Shown here: positions 1 to 8,517 of the stretch, piece by piece
Numbering within the stretch: position 1 is the first letter of the stretch
How the letters are laid out: the number at the start of each line of letters is the position of its first letter
Origin: JBCDJG01 sp038748065
GTDB lineage: Bacteria > Pseudomonadota > Gammaproteobacteria > Pseudomonadales > Halieaceae
DNA: 64,000 bases
NCBI GenBank assembly: GCA_038748065.1
Contig: JBCDJG010000018.1
Coordinates: 25,673-89,672, forward strand
Reading direction: 5' to 3'
Made by a program: the position numbers and the translations under genes
The notes under the pieces: generated by a model
Database searches by the model: none
Seen by the model: the letters and a program-made list of their open reading frames with translations, nothing else
Told to the model about the DNA's origin: nothing

Positions 1-1452
1 CACATCCACCCGATCGCGGCAATAACCGACGCTATGTGTGATGTGGCAGGCCAGGGAGCAGCCAATGTCTTGAAGGCGCTGGCGGCCTGTCGGGATGAGG
101 GCATTGGCGTTCAGGGAGAGTGGCTCGTTGGCTATGGTTGGAAGGACAAGGATTTCTCTGGCGAGACCTTACCCGATCGTTTTACGCTGGACGCGCTCGA
201 TTTTGACGGGCCGATAGTATTGCAAGATCAATACGGCCATTCGTCATGGGCTAATTCGGAAGCGCTACGACGCGCGCGGGTCACGGTGGATACGGCGGAC
301 CCGATAGGCGGTCGCATCCTGCGTGATGGCGAAGGCCAACCCACGGGTATTCTCCGCGATACCGCCCAGGACCTGGTACAGGATCAGGCAGCTCGGGAAG
401 CCCCTATTCTGCAGAGCATCTGGCAGGCCACTACTGCCCTGGACGGTGGGGTAGCACTCTTAAACGCGCACGGCATTACATCCTATGTCGATGCCATGGT
501 CTTCCCGGAGATGGTAGATCTATACCAACTGCTAGTTCTTGCAGGGCGCCTTACTGCCCGCGTGCAGCTGTCACTGTGGGCCTACCCGAATGACGACGAT
601 GAGGCGCAAATCAGCCGCTTGCTGGGGCAGTACAGCAATGAGCCTGGCGCCATGTTGAAGATCAACCAGGTGAAGATGTACATAGATGGCATCTTGCAAT
701 CCCAGACCGCTAGATTGTCCAGCCCCTATCTCGGGGCGCCGCACGAGTATGGACTCAACTACTTCACTGAAGATCGTGTGACACGTTACATTCGTGAACT
801 TTCGCCCGAGGGTTTCCAGTTTCATCTGCACGCGATTGGGGATGCTGCGGTGCATGAGGCCTTGAATGCGGTGGAGCGAGCGACTGAGGAGACAGGCGAT
901 TTGGATCGCCGCCATCACATGGTGCATCTTGAGGCCGTGCAGGAGCGCGACCTGCCGCGTTTCGCGACACTAGGCGTGTTACCTAATCCGCAAATGAGCT
1001 ACGGTATGCCCGACTCGCCGGCGCGCTCGGTTCACCTTCAGGCGATCAGTAATTTCATGGGGCTGCGTATCACGCCCTTGCAGAGCCACCTTGATAACGG
1101 CGCGAAGCTGGTGCTCAGCAGCGACTGGAGCGCGGGTACGCTGTCGCCACTTATTGGCATCCAGGCCGCGGTGACTCGGCAGCATATCGACGCGGACTCG
1201 GCCGAGGACTACGTCTCAGAACCAGAGGAGCGGATCAGCCTGGCGGATGCGATCCGCGCTTACACACTCAATGCCGCCTATCTGATGCACCAGGAGGAAC
1301 TCACCGGCAGCATCGAGGAAGGCAAGCTGGCGGATCTTGTTGTGCTTTCTGAGAACCTGTTTGAGATTTCGCCCTACGCCATCCACGAGGTGCGCGTCCT
1401 TGCCACACTGCTCGAGGGCGATATCGTGTACCAGCAGCAGGGCTCAGAATGA
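1..1452 (+). CDS. YtcJ-like amidohydrolase family 3 protein, 5' end outside window
   Basis: Metal-dependent amidohydrolase of the YtcJ/amidohydrolase-3 type, which hydrolyses C-N or related bonds in unknown small substrates. The frame is open from base 1 and already reads His-Ile-His-Pro at bases 1-12. That is the early HxH metal motif of the family, so the true start lies upstream and the first ATG at base 34 is internal. Further metal-site motifs are FHLHAIGDAAV near base 820, HLEAV near 922 and LSSDWSAG near 1111-1137. The C-terminus has the usual family ending (GSIEEGKLADLVVLS, then a short beta-rich tail). It stands alone here; the next gene is 340 bases away. Family assignment is firm, the substrate is unknown. 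Confidence 0.88.
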   Translation, partial: HIHPIAAITDAMCDVAGQGAANVLKALAACRDEGIGVQGEWLVGYGWKDKDFSGETLPDRFTLDALDFDGPIVLQDQYGHSSWANSEALRRARVTVDTADPIGGRILRDGEGQPTGILRDTAQDLVQDQAAREAPILQSIWQATTALDGGVALLNAHGITSYVDAMVFPEMVDLYQLLVLAGRLTARVQLSLWAYPNDDDEAQISRLLGQYSNEPGAMLKINQVKMYIDGILQSQTARLSSPYLGAPHEYGLNYFTEDRVTRYIRELSPEGFQFHLHAIGDAAVHEALNAVERATEETGDLDRRHHMVHLEAVQERDLPRFATLGVLPNPQMSYGMPDSPARSVHLQAISNFMGLRITPLQSHLDNGAKLVLSSDWSAGTLSPLIGIQAAVTRQHIDADSAEDYVSEPEERISLADAIRAYTLNAAYLMHQEELTGSIEEGKLADLVVLSENLFEISPYAIHEVRVLATLLEGDIVYQQQGSE

Positions 1453-1478
1453 CAACGGGAGGCGCGTATCTAGCACTT

Positions 1479-1628
1479 TCATTGGTACTGCCAGAAGGCT
1501 AATAACTCACCCCACCAGGGAGCCGAAGAACTAAGGTCCAGTGAGTTGTGTCCGGCCTCCTGCTGCTCCCGCAGCCATTTGGGCCCGTGATAGTTGTTGT
1601 AAAGGCGATGGCCCAGACTGGCTGGCAT
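1479..1628 (-). CDS. Possible 49-residue protein or gene remnant
   Basis: The roughly 340-base gap between the amidohydrolase and the DUF1330 gene holds one protein-like minus-strand frame: ATG at 1628-1626, stop TGA at 1481-1479, 49 codons. The product starts MPASLGHRLYNNYHGPKWLR and has a basic, aromatic-rich, non-repetitive composition that looks more like real protein than chance. No good ribosome binding site precedes it, and I do not recognise the family. It may be a small gene or the remains of a longer one. Apart from a possible promoter, I see nothing else in this gap. Confidence 0.3.
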   Translation of the reverse strand: MPASLGHRLYNNYHGPKWLREQQEAGHNSLDLSSSAPWWGELLAFWQYQ

Positions 1629-1713
1629 AATGAAGCAAGGCACCGTTTTTCGCATAGAGTGTTGACGTGCTCGTGTTAAGACACCGTTAGTTGAAGCATA
1701 AGAAATAATCGAT

Positions 1714-1741
1714 TTGCCGTCTTTCTTGGCCTTGCTATCTT
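1714..1741 (+). promoter_or_regulatory. Candidate sigma70-type promoter for the DUF1330 gene
   Basis: TTGCCG (1714-1719) and TATCTT (1736-1741) are separated by 16 bases and lie about 50 bases before the GGAGGA-preceded ATG at 1794. Pattern match only. Confidence 0.3.
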
Positions 1742-1793
1742 ATCTGTAGAGCGTTTGCCATGCTCACTTCTCACTGACCTGGAGGATGACATC

Positions 1794-2099
1794 ATGCCTT
1801 TTTATTCGATGATAAGTTCAAGTCCCACGACCGATGATTGGATTCCCAGCTATATCGAATCGGTCGGTGCCATCGTTGCCCGGCACGGGGGCAAGTATCT
1901 GGCACGAACCTCTAACTACGAGCGCCTAGAGGGCAGCGGCGAAGACCCCGCGGCCTTCGTATTTATTGAGTGGCCAGACAAGGAGTCAGGCCTGGCCTTT
2001 ATGAGCGACCCTGACTACAAGCCCTTTCTGGAAGCGCGGTTGGCGGGCTCGGTGAGCCATCATTTCTTGGTTGACGGCAATGACGAACTCGCCGGGTGA
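1794..2099 (+). CDS. DUF1330 family protein
   Basis: Small (101-residue) ferredoxin-like-fold protein of the DUF1330 type, related to dimeric alpha/beta-barrel proteins. Its role is not established in general. The ATG at 1794 is chosen over an in-frame ATG at 1755 because GGAGGA sits just upstream and the family motif starts right after it (MPFYSMISS). The family pattern is visible: an aromatic Y-ES start, then GGKYLART, VFIEWPDKESGLAF and a YKPFLEAR segment. It appears monocistronic; the next gene starts 55 bases later without a clear link. Confidence 0.7.
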   Translation: MPFYSMISSSPTTDDWIPSYIESVGAIVARHGGKYLARTSNYERLEGSGEDPAAFVFIEWPDKESGLAFMSDPDYKPFLEARLAGSVSHHFLVDGNDELAG

Positions 2100-2154
2100 T
2101 TGCTCTCCTGACATGATCGACGATCCCTTGCTTATCCATTAATATGCTACGGCA

Positions 2155-2586
2155 ATGACCACGTCCGTTCCCCATCGTCTCTGGATAGCCTGGCTCGCAG
2201 CGCTGTCGCTGCTGCTACAGGTGGCTATCCCGCGTGGCTTCATGCCCGCGGAGCTGAGCACGGGCTGGTATCTGCAACTCTGTCCACAAGGCCTGTCAGC
2301 GGGTGCTGCAGCAGCCTTCCTCGGCGAAGACGCGCATCACCATCATCAGCACCTGCATCAACACCAACACCAACACGAGCAGCAGTCTAAAGCGGCCGAC
2401 ACCGAACCACAGCGTGCAAACATGTGCGAGCTGGCAGGTCAGGTAGCCGACGAAGCAGCTATCCTGCCGTGGTCTTCGGTGTCCTTCACCTCACTTGTGC
2501 AGGCCACACTGCAGCTGGCACCTGTCAGTTACAACGAACGGCCACGCCCACACTATATTTCCCGAGCTCCCCCCAGCGTCTGGTAG
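2155..2586 (+). CDS. His-rich DUF2946-like exported protein
   Basis: Predicted 143-residue secreted or membrane-tethered protein. An N-terminal hydrophobic segment (WLAALSLLLQVAIP) is followed by RGFMPAE and LQLCPQG, the layout seen in DUF2946 proteins, and then by a His/Gln stretch at about residues 61-75 containing HHHHQHLHQHQHQH. Such a stretch would bind Cu, Zn or Ni. The ribosome binding site is weak. It lies 83 bases before a TonB-dependent receptor on the same strand. DUF2946 proteins are often found beside copper- or metal-related receptors, so a role in periplasmic metal handling is inferred, not shown. The DUF2946 label rests on the hydrophobic N-terminus and CP motif and is moderate. 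Confidence 0.6.
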   Translation: MTTSVPHRLWIAWLAALSLLLQVAIPRGFMPAELSTGWYLQLCPQGLSAGAAAAFLGEDAHHHHQHLHQHQHQHEQQSKAADTEPQRANMCELAGQVADEAAILPWSSVSFTSLVQATLQLAPVSYNERPRPHYISRAPPSVW

Positions 2587-2669
2587 CAAAACCCGGTTCT
2601 ATTGTTGGCTGGCGCGTGACCAAGGCGCGCGTCACGCCGGATCCCCACGCGTAATGACTGGAGTTCATA

Positions 2670-4814
2670 ATGGGAAGCAACCATGCTCGGTCGCATTTTG
2701 CGGCCTTAATGGCCGCGTGCGCCATCATCGGCAGTGCGTCTGCCGTTGAAGTAATCGCACAAAGCGACGAAGAGGGCCAGTCTGCAAGCTGGCAGATCAG
2801 AGAAGAAACTGTGGTCACGGCAGAGCGGGTTGCCGGTTATACGGTTTCGGAGGCCGCTGTGGTCAAGGGGGGCATCCCTTTGCGTGACTTTCCACAGTCG
2901 ATACAGGTTTTGAACCGCACCCTGATTGAAGAGCAGAATGCCCGCTCACTGACGGAGGCGCTGCAGAATGTGTCTGGCGTTGTACCCAATCACGAGCAGG
3001 AGGCGGTTTTGGTAAATCCCTTCGTGCGTGGTTTGGAGGCAGAGATATTCGTTGATGGCCTCGTCGGCTACGGAGATACAGCAGTGGTCGACCCCTCGAG
3101 CATGATCGTGTTTGAGCAGGTAGAAGTCGCGAAAGGGCCAACGTCTGTGCAGTATGGCGGTGGTCTTGGTGCGCCCACCGGCGGCCTGATCAACCTGGTT
3201 ACGAAAACCCCAAAGCGGGAGGCCAGCTACTACATTGGCGCGCGCACCGGCAGTTTTTCAACGACCAGCTTTGAGACTGACCTCAACCAACCGCTGTCTG
3301 ACGAGGTGGCGATAAGATTGGCCGGTGAGTGGTACGAATCAGATGACATGATTGATGACGTGGGGATAGAGCGGCTCGTATTGAATCCCTCCCTTTCTGC
3401 GCAGGTAACAGAGACAACGCAGCTTGTCTTCCGCGGTTTGTACAGCAAGATTGAGCAGCTGGAATACACCGGCATTCCTGCAGAGGTGGTGGGCTTGCCC
3501 GGCGTAGATGACAAGCAGTTTTCCGGTGCCGCGGACGCGCCGGATACGGAAATCGAAAACTTGTCACTGCACCTGTCACTGGAGCATGCATTTAGCGATG
3601 CACTGAGCGGGGCCGTGCAGCTGCGCTATTTCGAGAATAGTTTCGATGAGTTTTCGTCCTTTCCGTTTCTGAGCGCGTTTCCGCTGGTTGGGACGAGTAC
3701 GCCGATCATTCGAGGTCAGCTGCCCGTCGATACAGACGAGTTCACGTTCGACGCTACCCTGAACTACCTGCTCTCCATCGGTAGTACCTCGCATAACACG
3801 CTGTTGGGCATAACCTACGACACGGTGGACTACGAGGCAGGGAGTGGCTTCGATTTTGTGCCCATCGGTATTTTGGACTACGCTTCCGGCGAAAATGATC
3901 TCAGTTTTGGCGAGATACCTCCCATTAATGGCGTGTCAAAGAACGAGTACGAAACCCTGGCGCTTTACGTACAAGACCAAATATCGATCGGAGAGCAGTG
4001 GAGTATTCTCCTCAGCGGTCGTCTAAGCGATTATTCCCTGAAAGAACTAGAGGGTGGTAGCGGCGCGGACGAAAGCTATACAGAATTTGATTATCGTGTT
4101 GGTGTGACTTTTCACATCAGCGACCGGATATCGGCGTTCGCGGGATATGCAACCGGCTCGCGGCTGGTTCCCTTCTTTGCTGGTGTAAACGGCGCGGCGC
4201 CGGTGCCAGAGGAGTCGGAGTCCGTCGAGGCGGGCGTAAAGCTGGCGGCAGAGCAACTGAGCGGCTCGCTGGCCATCTTTCAGATCGACAGGGATAGGAT
4301 TCCGCAGACGGATTTGACCGATCCGAACTTTGGCGCCGTGCAAACGGGTGAGCAGCGCAGTCGCGGCATCGAGGTGGACCTCGTCTGGGAGCCTACGCCG
4401 GCTTTTTCGGTGCTGGCCAGTGCCGCATTTATTGATGCTGAAAATCGTAGCGACATTGTCTCCTTCGACTCAGTCTTTGCCGCTGGCAATCAGCTCTCAC
4501 GCATTCTAGAGAAGAGTGGCCGCGTGGCCGCGCGCTATCGCGTGCTGGATGGCATCCTGTCAGGGCTCGGGCTGGGTATCGGCATGACCTACGCCGATGA
4601 GGCACCGCTAACGGATGGCAACGTGTTTTATAGCGACCCTTACACCGTGTTTGATCTGCAGGCCGACTACACAGCTGGCCCGTGGATTTTCCGGTTTAAC
4701 GTTGTCAATCTCACCGACAAGGAGTATCTGAAACCCTACCAGTACCTGCTGCAGGAAGTTGGCCGGCCTGGGCAAGAGCGCTCGGCCTTCTTCAGTATAG
4801 GATTACAGCTATGA
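2670..4814 (+). CDS. TonB-dependent siderophore-type outer-membrane receptor
   Basis: Outer-membrane active transporter powered by TonB-ExbBD. The 714-residue precursor starts at an ATG with GGAG 7 bases upstream and has a signal peptide (about residues 1-26). Next come a TonB box-like ETVVTAER, the plug domain with the siderophore-receptor signature FPQSIQVLNRTLIEEQ, the plug motif VEVAKGPTSVQYGGG, and a beta-barrel ending in SAFFSIGLQL. The C-terminal residue is Leu instead of the more usual Phe or Trp. Its stop overlaps the next start by four bases, so it is translationally coupled to the CopC-like/DJ-1 fusion. With the His-rich protein upstream this looks like one metal-related unit. The ligand is unknown: an iron siderophore is the default, a copper chelate is possible from context. 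Confidence 0.9.
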   Translation: MGSNHARSHFAALMAACAIIGSASAVEVIAQSDEEGQSASWQIREETVVTAERVAGYTVSEAAVVKGGIPLRDFPQSIQVLNRTLIEEQNARSLTEALQNVSGVVPNHEQEAVLVNPFVRGLEAEIFVDGLVGYGDTAVVDPSSMIVFEQVEVAKGPTSVQYGGGLGAPTGGLINLVTKTPKREASYYIGARTGSFSTTSFETDLNQPLSDEVAIRLAGEWYESDDMIDDVGIERLVLNPSLSAQVTETTQLVFRGLYSKIEQLEYTGIPAEVVGLPGVDDKQFSGAADAPDTEIENLSLHLSLEHAFSDALSGAVQLRYFENSFDEFSSFPFLSAFPLVGTSTPIIRGQLPVDTDEFTFDATLNYLLSIGSTSHNTLLGITYDTVDYEAGSGFDFVPIGILDYASGENDLSFGEIPPINGVSKNEYETLALYVQDQISIGEQWSILLSGRLSDYSLKELEGGSGADESYTEFDYRVGVTFHISDRISAFAGYATGSRLVPFFAGVNGAAPVPEESESVEAGVKLAAEQLSGSLAIFQIDRDRIPQTDLTDPNFGAVQTGEQRSRGIEVDLVWEPTPAFSVLASAAFIDAENRSDIVSFDSVFAAGNQLSRILEKSGRVAARYRVLDGILSGLGLGIGMTYADEAPLTDGNVFYSDPYTVFDLQADYTAGPWIFRFNVVNLTDKEYLKPYQYLLQEVGRPGQERSAFFSIGLQL

Positions 4815-5893
4815 GACGAGGATACCTCGGTGCCGCGCTAACGCTGCTGCTGTCTGTTCAGAATGCCGCCGGCATCGAACTGATCAAAAGCCTGCCGGAA
4901 GGTGGGGCGGTGTTGGACCGACCCTTGCGGTCGCTGCAACTCTGGTTTGATGCGCCGGTAGACGCGAGCACAGCTGATGTGGTGATTGCTGCCGCCGAAG
5001 CCATGGAGCGTGATATTGAGGTCATCGGCCTGCATACCATGGGCGACAATGACCTAATGGCGCTGGTTGAGGGGCCGATGCCCGATGGGGATTACACACT
5101 CGCGTGGCGCTCAGGTGGCGACCGTGGCGAGGTAGCCTTCACAGTTAAGCGAGCTGAGGGCTATGTCGACGATGAGTGGGAGCGCCCTCTGGATATCGGC
5201 ATTGTGCTCTACGATGGCACTGAGCCGCTCGACGTTTTTGGGCCCTTGGAGATGTGGATGAATGCAGGTCCCGACAACATTCGGGTTCACCTCATTGCAG
5301 AACAGCCGGGCCCGGTAGCGCTTACTACAACGAGCTACCCCCAAGCACTGGCTCCCACTGTGGAAGCGCGCTACTCCTTCGATGACCATCCCGACCTCGA
5401 TGTACTCATGGTGCCGGGTGGGGTCGGCACGCTGGTGGAGGCGGATAATTCCACAATGATCAGCTTCCTGCAGCGTGCGACTCAAGATGTGGCATTAATC
5501 ACTTCGGTGTGCACGGGCTCAGGCTTGCTGGCGCGAGCAGGCGTGCTGGAGGGTGTAAAGGCGACGGGCAATAAGGCCTTCTTCGATTACCTGGTTTCGC
5601 TGGGCGAAGCTGACTGGCAGCCCGAGGCACGATGGGTGGAGTCTGGACGTTTCGTGACGTCTTCAGGTGTATCGGCGGGTATCGACATGAGTTTAGCCGT
5701 GATAGCCCGCTTCTTTGGCGCCAACACCGCCAGGATGATCGCCGCCTCGACCGAATACGTCTGGAACGAGGACCCAGAGTTCGACCCCTTTGTATCCAAT
5801 CTGAACCAGGCTACGCCATATGTGGATGGCATGAGACAGCGCTTTTCAGGCCAGGCTGGCAAGTCCGAAGCGAGGGCGGCAACCAGCGAGTGA
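4811..5893 (+). CDS. Secreted CopC-like / DJ-1-PfpI fusion protein
   Basis: A 360-residue exported protein with two domains. After a signal peptide (about residues 1-21) comes a CopC-like beta domain (about 22-113), recognisable by SLPEGGAVLDRP, LQLWFDAPVD and DGDYTLAWRS. The CopC copper ligands appear lost: the mature N-terminus starts IEL instead of His, and the DGH motif is replaced by GGDRGE. Residues about 126-320 form a DJ-1/PfpI domain of the isonitrile-hydratase/GlxA type, with an acidic site in LDVFGPLE and the nucleophile-elbow cysteine in TSVCTGSG. It overlaps the receptor gene by ATGA. The combination suggests periplasmic modification of an imported ligand. Isocyanide hydratase activity is one speculative option; chaperone or protease-like roles are others. 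Confidence 0.75.
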   Translation: MRRGYLGAALTLLLSVQNAAGIELIKSLPEGGAVLDRPLRSLQLWFDAPVDASTADVVIAAAEAMERDIEVIGLHTMGDNDLMALVEGPMPDGDYTLAWRSGGDRGEVAFTVKRAEGYVDDEWERPLDIGIVLYDGTEPLDVFGPLEMWMNAGPDNIRVHLIAEQPGPVALTTTSYPQALAPTVEARYSFDDHPDLDVLMVPGGVGTLVEADNSTMISFLQRATQDVALITSVCTGSGLLARAGVLEGVKATGNKAFFDYLVSLGEADWQPEARWVESGRFVTSSGVSAGIDMSLAVIARFFGANTARMIAASTEYVWNEDPEFDPFVSNLNQATPYVDGMRQRFSGQAGKSEARAATSE

Positions 5894-5928
5894 GCCGCAT
5901 AGGTCCGCGGAGTTGTGCGCACCGTGGC

Positions 5929-6801
5929 TCATGGCGCTACCGCATAGGCAAAGCGCGAGGCGGCCCAGGGCCGCAGACCGTCGTCGCGGTCGGTGAAGTA
6001 TCGTTGTGCCTGTGCCTCGACGTCCAGGTCTGCCTCTAAGCGCCACCCCAGGCTCTCGAGAAAGGCCGGGAGTTCTTGCGGTACTAATTCGCCAATCAGG
6101 GGCTCACCGCGTTGCTCAGTGAATTTTTTCAGCGCCTTCGTCGTTTTTAACTCTTCCTGGGGTATGCAGTACTCGGGTAGCAGATAGTCAAACACGATGC
6201 GGCTGCCGGGAGCAGAGAACCGGGCGATGGCAGACAGGGTGGATTCAGTGGCTGGGCGTGTCAGGTAGGGTACTGTCCCCAGCCAGGAGAAAAAGGCGGG
6301 CTGATCGCTTGCGAAGCCACTGCGTGCAAGGCCGTCGGCCACAGTTTCGACCTCAAAGTCCACCGGGGCGTACTCCACCATGTCAGGTGTTTCGAGGCCC
6401 AGTGCTTCGAATTTTTGCCGCTTACTCGCCTGGGTGTCGGGGTGGTCGATCTCGTAGATGTTGATCTGATTCTCTAGGGAAGGGTTGCGCAGTGCAAAGC
6501 TGTCGTAACCCGCGCCCACGATAACGTACTGCGCCATTCCCTGCGCAACCGCTTCGTGTAATAGGTCTTCGGCGTAGCGGGCGCGAGCGAGCACCTGCCC
6601 AGCCACCGGTCGAATTTTGCTGAAGATGAAGCGCATCACAAAGAAGCGCAGCAGACGGTTGTTGGCGATGCGGCGAAAGTTTGGCGAGGCGAAGTCCAGC
6701 GCAAAGGGGTCGTCTAAAATGACGGGTTGCTCAAACAGCGTGTGCAGCGCCCTGGCGCCGGCGGCATCGCCCGCTGTGGTGCTGGCCTTTCCCTTCTGCA
6801 T
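5929..6801 (-). CDS. SAM-dependent methyltransferase, TIGR00027/LCMT-like family
   Basis: Predicted class I methyltransferase of the leucine carboxyl methyltransferase-like group (290 residues, normal length). It carries the SAM-binding motif VIVGAGYDSFALR at about residues 93-105, the acidic strand-2 IYEIDHP at about 122-128, and the family-typical N-terminal ARAxYAEDLL region. It is convergent with the CopC/DJ-1 gene, with 35 bases between the stops. An inverted repeat TGAGCC...GGCTCA spans that gap but has no T-tract. Substrate unknown: members methylate polyketides or small carboxylates, and many are uncharacterised. Confidence 0.8.
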   Translation of the reverse strand: MQKGKASTTAGDAAGARALHTLFEQPVILDDPFALDFASPNFRRIANNRLLRFFVMRFIFSKIRPVAGQVLARARYAEDLLHEAVAQGMAQYVIVGAGYDSFALRNPSLENQINIYEIDHPDTQASKRQKFEALGLETPDMVEYAPVDFEVETVADGLARSGFASDQPAFFSWLGTVPYLTRPATESTLSAIARFSAPGSRIVFDYLLPEYCIPQEELKTTKALKKFTEQRGEPLIGELVPQELPAFLESLGWRLEADLDVEAQAQRYFTDRDDGLRPWAASRFAYAVAP

Positions 6802-7053
6802 GGTCGGTTCCCGAGATACCCTGGAGGATTGCTGTGAGTCTTACCCGACGTAAAGCTATCATGTGCAGCGGGGCGGGGGCCAACCGCCTGGCCATCCTCC
6901 TTGCTGAATCGTTCATATGGCCGGTAGGCTAGCTTAACCGGGCCCCACAATAGAGGCCAAGACTATGTTATTTTGTCGTTCGGTTGATGGTCTCGGGTAA
7001 TCGGGCCCGGCAACGCAGACGATGGAAAGCGGAAGACGAATGAGGTAGCGATA

Positions 7054-7317
7054 ATGAGTGAGCGTTTTGGGAAATCAGGACTTAGAGCACATCACGGCGC
7101 AAGCCGTAGCCCGATTCTGCTGGCAACGTGCGCCGTGCTCGCGTGCCTTTCTACCGCGTGCACTAACCAGCAGCTATACGATGCTATTCAGTACGCCAAT
7201 CAGGTCGATTGTCAGAATAATCCTGAGTTCAGCTATGAACGCTGTATGCGACAGGTCAGCCAGCCCTACAGTGAATATGAGTCGGATCGCCTGTCGCTAC
7301 TGGAAGAATCCCCCTAG
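7054..7317 (+). CDS. Small hypothetical lipoprotein
   Basis: An 87-residue protein with a lipoprotein signal: basic start, hydrophobic LLATCAVLACLS, then lipobox LSTAC (cysteine near residue 36). The mature part is about 50 residues, acidic and tyrosine-rich, with two further cysteines that could form a disulphide (VDCQNN, YERCMR). GAGG 8 bases upstream supports the ATG. I do not recognise a family. It is probably anchored in the outer membrane. The following small gene on the same strand starts 53 bases later. Confidence 0.6.
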   Translation: MSERFGKSGLRAHHGASRSPILLATCAVLACLSTACTNQQLYDAIQYANQVDCQNNPEFSYERCMRQVSQPYSEYESDRLSLLEESP

Positions 7318-7370
7318 TTCTTAAGCGAGGATGAGCATAGTCTCGTCGCGAAAAAGGAGCCTGGTCCCCC

Positions 7371-7595
7371 ATGCCTGAGCATGAACACGTTCGTTGCCCA
7401 CGCTGCCATAAGCCCTTCGAGTGCAAGGTCGGATCGATCCTGATCTGCCACTGCAGCGAGGTAGCGCTGACGCGGGATGAGCGTGCCTACATTGCCGAGC
7501 GTTGGGACGGCTGCCTGTGCCGCGAGTGCCTGCTAGAGGTGCGTCAGGAGATGCGCCAGGCCCGTGAGCCGCGCGTTGAACATGTCTCGATTTGA
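7371..7595 (+). CDS. Cysteine-rich CWC-type small protein
   Basis: A 74-residue cytoplasmic protein with a CxxC pair at the start (RCPRCHKPFEC), a CHC pair, and a closing CLCRECL. This is the pattern of the cysteine-rich CWC family, likely a zinc-binding fold of unknown function. AAGGAG precedes the ATG. Its 3' end overlaps the start of the thioesterase gene, so the two are probably co-translated. Confidence 0.7.
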   Translation: MPEHEHVRCPRCHKPFECKVGSILICHCSEVALTRDERAYIAERWDGCLCRECLLEVRQEMRQAREPRVEHVSI

Positions 7596-7974
7596 TCTGA
7601 CTATTAGCCCCAGGACCTACGAGACCGACGCCTGGGGCCACATCAACAACAACTCCATCTGTGCCTGGTTTGAGGTGGCGCGTACCACCTACATCAAGGA
7701 CGTCTTGTCGGATGGCAAGATCGATGCTCCTAACTCCTGGGTGCTGGCGACAATGAGCGTGGATTTTTTGCGTGAGACCTTTTACGGCAGTGATGTAGAG
7801 GTAAGCCTGACGCGGGCAGAGGTTGGAAACACCTCACTCACGCTGGAGTGCGCCATGCACCAGAACGAGCAGCAAACGGTAAGGTGTTCGGCGGTACTGG
7901 TATACATTGATCGGGAGACCAAGCAATCCCGGCGAATCCCAGACGCGATGCGAGCCCTCGTGCAGATAACCTAG
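7582..7974 (+). CDS. 4-hydroxybenzoyl-CoA/acyl-CoA thioesterase family protein (hotdog fold)
   Basis: About 130 residues with the 4HBT/YbgC-FadM hotdog signature YETDAWGHINNNSICAWFE. The Asp-x-x-Gly-His-x-Asn motif normally carries the catalytic Asp and the acyl-CoA site. The family hydrolyses acyl-CoA or aryl-CoA thioesters in the cytoplasm. The start may be the ATG at 7582 or an in-frame GTG at 7564; both lie inside the CWC gene, and the shorter one matches the family start better. It is convergent with the NTF2-like gene, with stops overlapping by 4 bases. Confidence 0.8.
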   Translation: MSRFDLTISPRTYETDAWGHINNNSICAWFEVARTTYIKDVLSDGKIDAPNSWVLATMSVDFLRETFYGSDVEVSLTRAEVGNTSLTLECAMHQNEQQTVRCSAVLVYIDRETKQSRRIPDAMRALVQIT

Positions 7975-8504
7975 GGTTCGCCCCACTTGAACAAGCTGAA
8001 GAACGCAAAGGAGGGATCGGCTTCGCCGGGTTGTCCGATGTGTGACCCTTGGACCAGGGGGTGTTTCAAGTTGACCTGGCTGGGCTCATTGACCTTGGTC
8101 CAGTCAGCGACCACAGCGCGATGGGCAAACTTCCAGGCGCCCTCGCGTTTCTCATATTTGTCGAAGTAACGGCCGCCGATCAACAGGTCAAGGGGTTCTT
8201 CCTCAGTCGCCACCTGATGAAAGGCCAGGGTGTAGACCTCGCCCTCGGCATAGTGTCCATCAAGCTTGATATTATGGGTGGTCACGTGGTGCTGCAGTAT
8301 GAGCATTGGCGCCTGAATACTGGGGAGCTGATCGATGAAGTCCATAGCCAGCCCTTTAAAAAAAGCGCCGTGATCGTCCAGGGCATCGGGATGATAAAGC
8401 TGTCGCATGGCCTCGTGATCATGCCGGTCGGCGGCTCGGGCGAAAGCGATGGCCAGCTCCTCAATATCGCGTTTATCGAGGAGCGCTTGTAGACGCGCGT
8501 CCAT
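7971..8504 (-). CDS. NTF2/SnoaL-like family protein
   Basis: A 177-residue alpha+beta cone protein of the SnoaL_4 type: starts with an RDIEELAIAFARAADRHD helix, then LYHPDALDDHGAFF, LQHHVTTHNIKLDGHYAEGE and a GRYFDKYEKREGAWKFAHR sheet. The family includes ring-hydroxylating dioxygenase-like small subunits, dehydratases and isomerases, usually acting on hydrophobic small molecules. It is the last gene of the minus-strand group yciB - SH3 - cyclophilin - pdxJ, 13 bases after pdxJ, but its link to vitamin B6 synthesis is unclear. Confidence 0.8.
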   Translation of the reverse strand: MDARLQALLDKRDIEELAIAFARAADRHDHEAMRQLYHPDALDDHGAFFKGLAMDFIDQLPSIQAPMLILQHHVTTHNIKLDGHYAEGEVYTLAFHQVATEEEPLDLLIGGRYFDKYEKREGAWKFAHRAVVADWTKVNEPSQVNLKHPLVQGSHIGQPGEADPSFAFFSLFKWGEP

Positions 8505-8517
8505 GCTTACTTACCCC

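Noticed and set aside
5891..5931. Terminator between CopC-DJ-1 and the methyltransferase
   Set aside because: There is an inverted TGAGCC/GGCTCA pair but a long loop and no T-tract.
8049..8492. 147-codon plus-strand frame opposite the NTF2-like gene
   Set aside because: Antisense shadow of a gene with a clear NTF2-like product.
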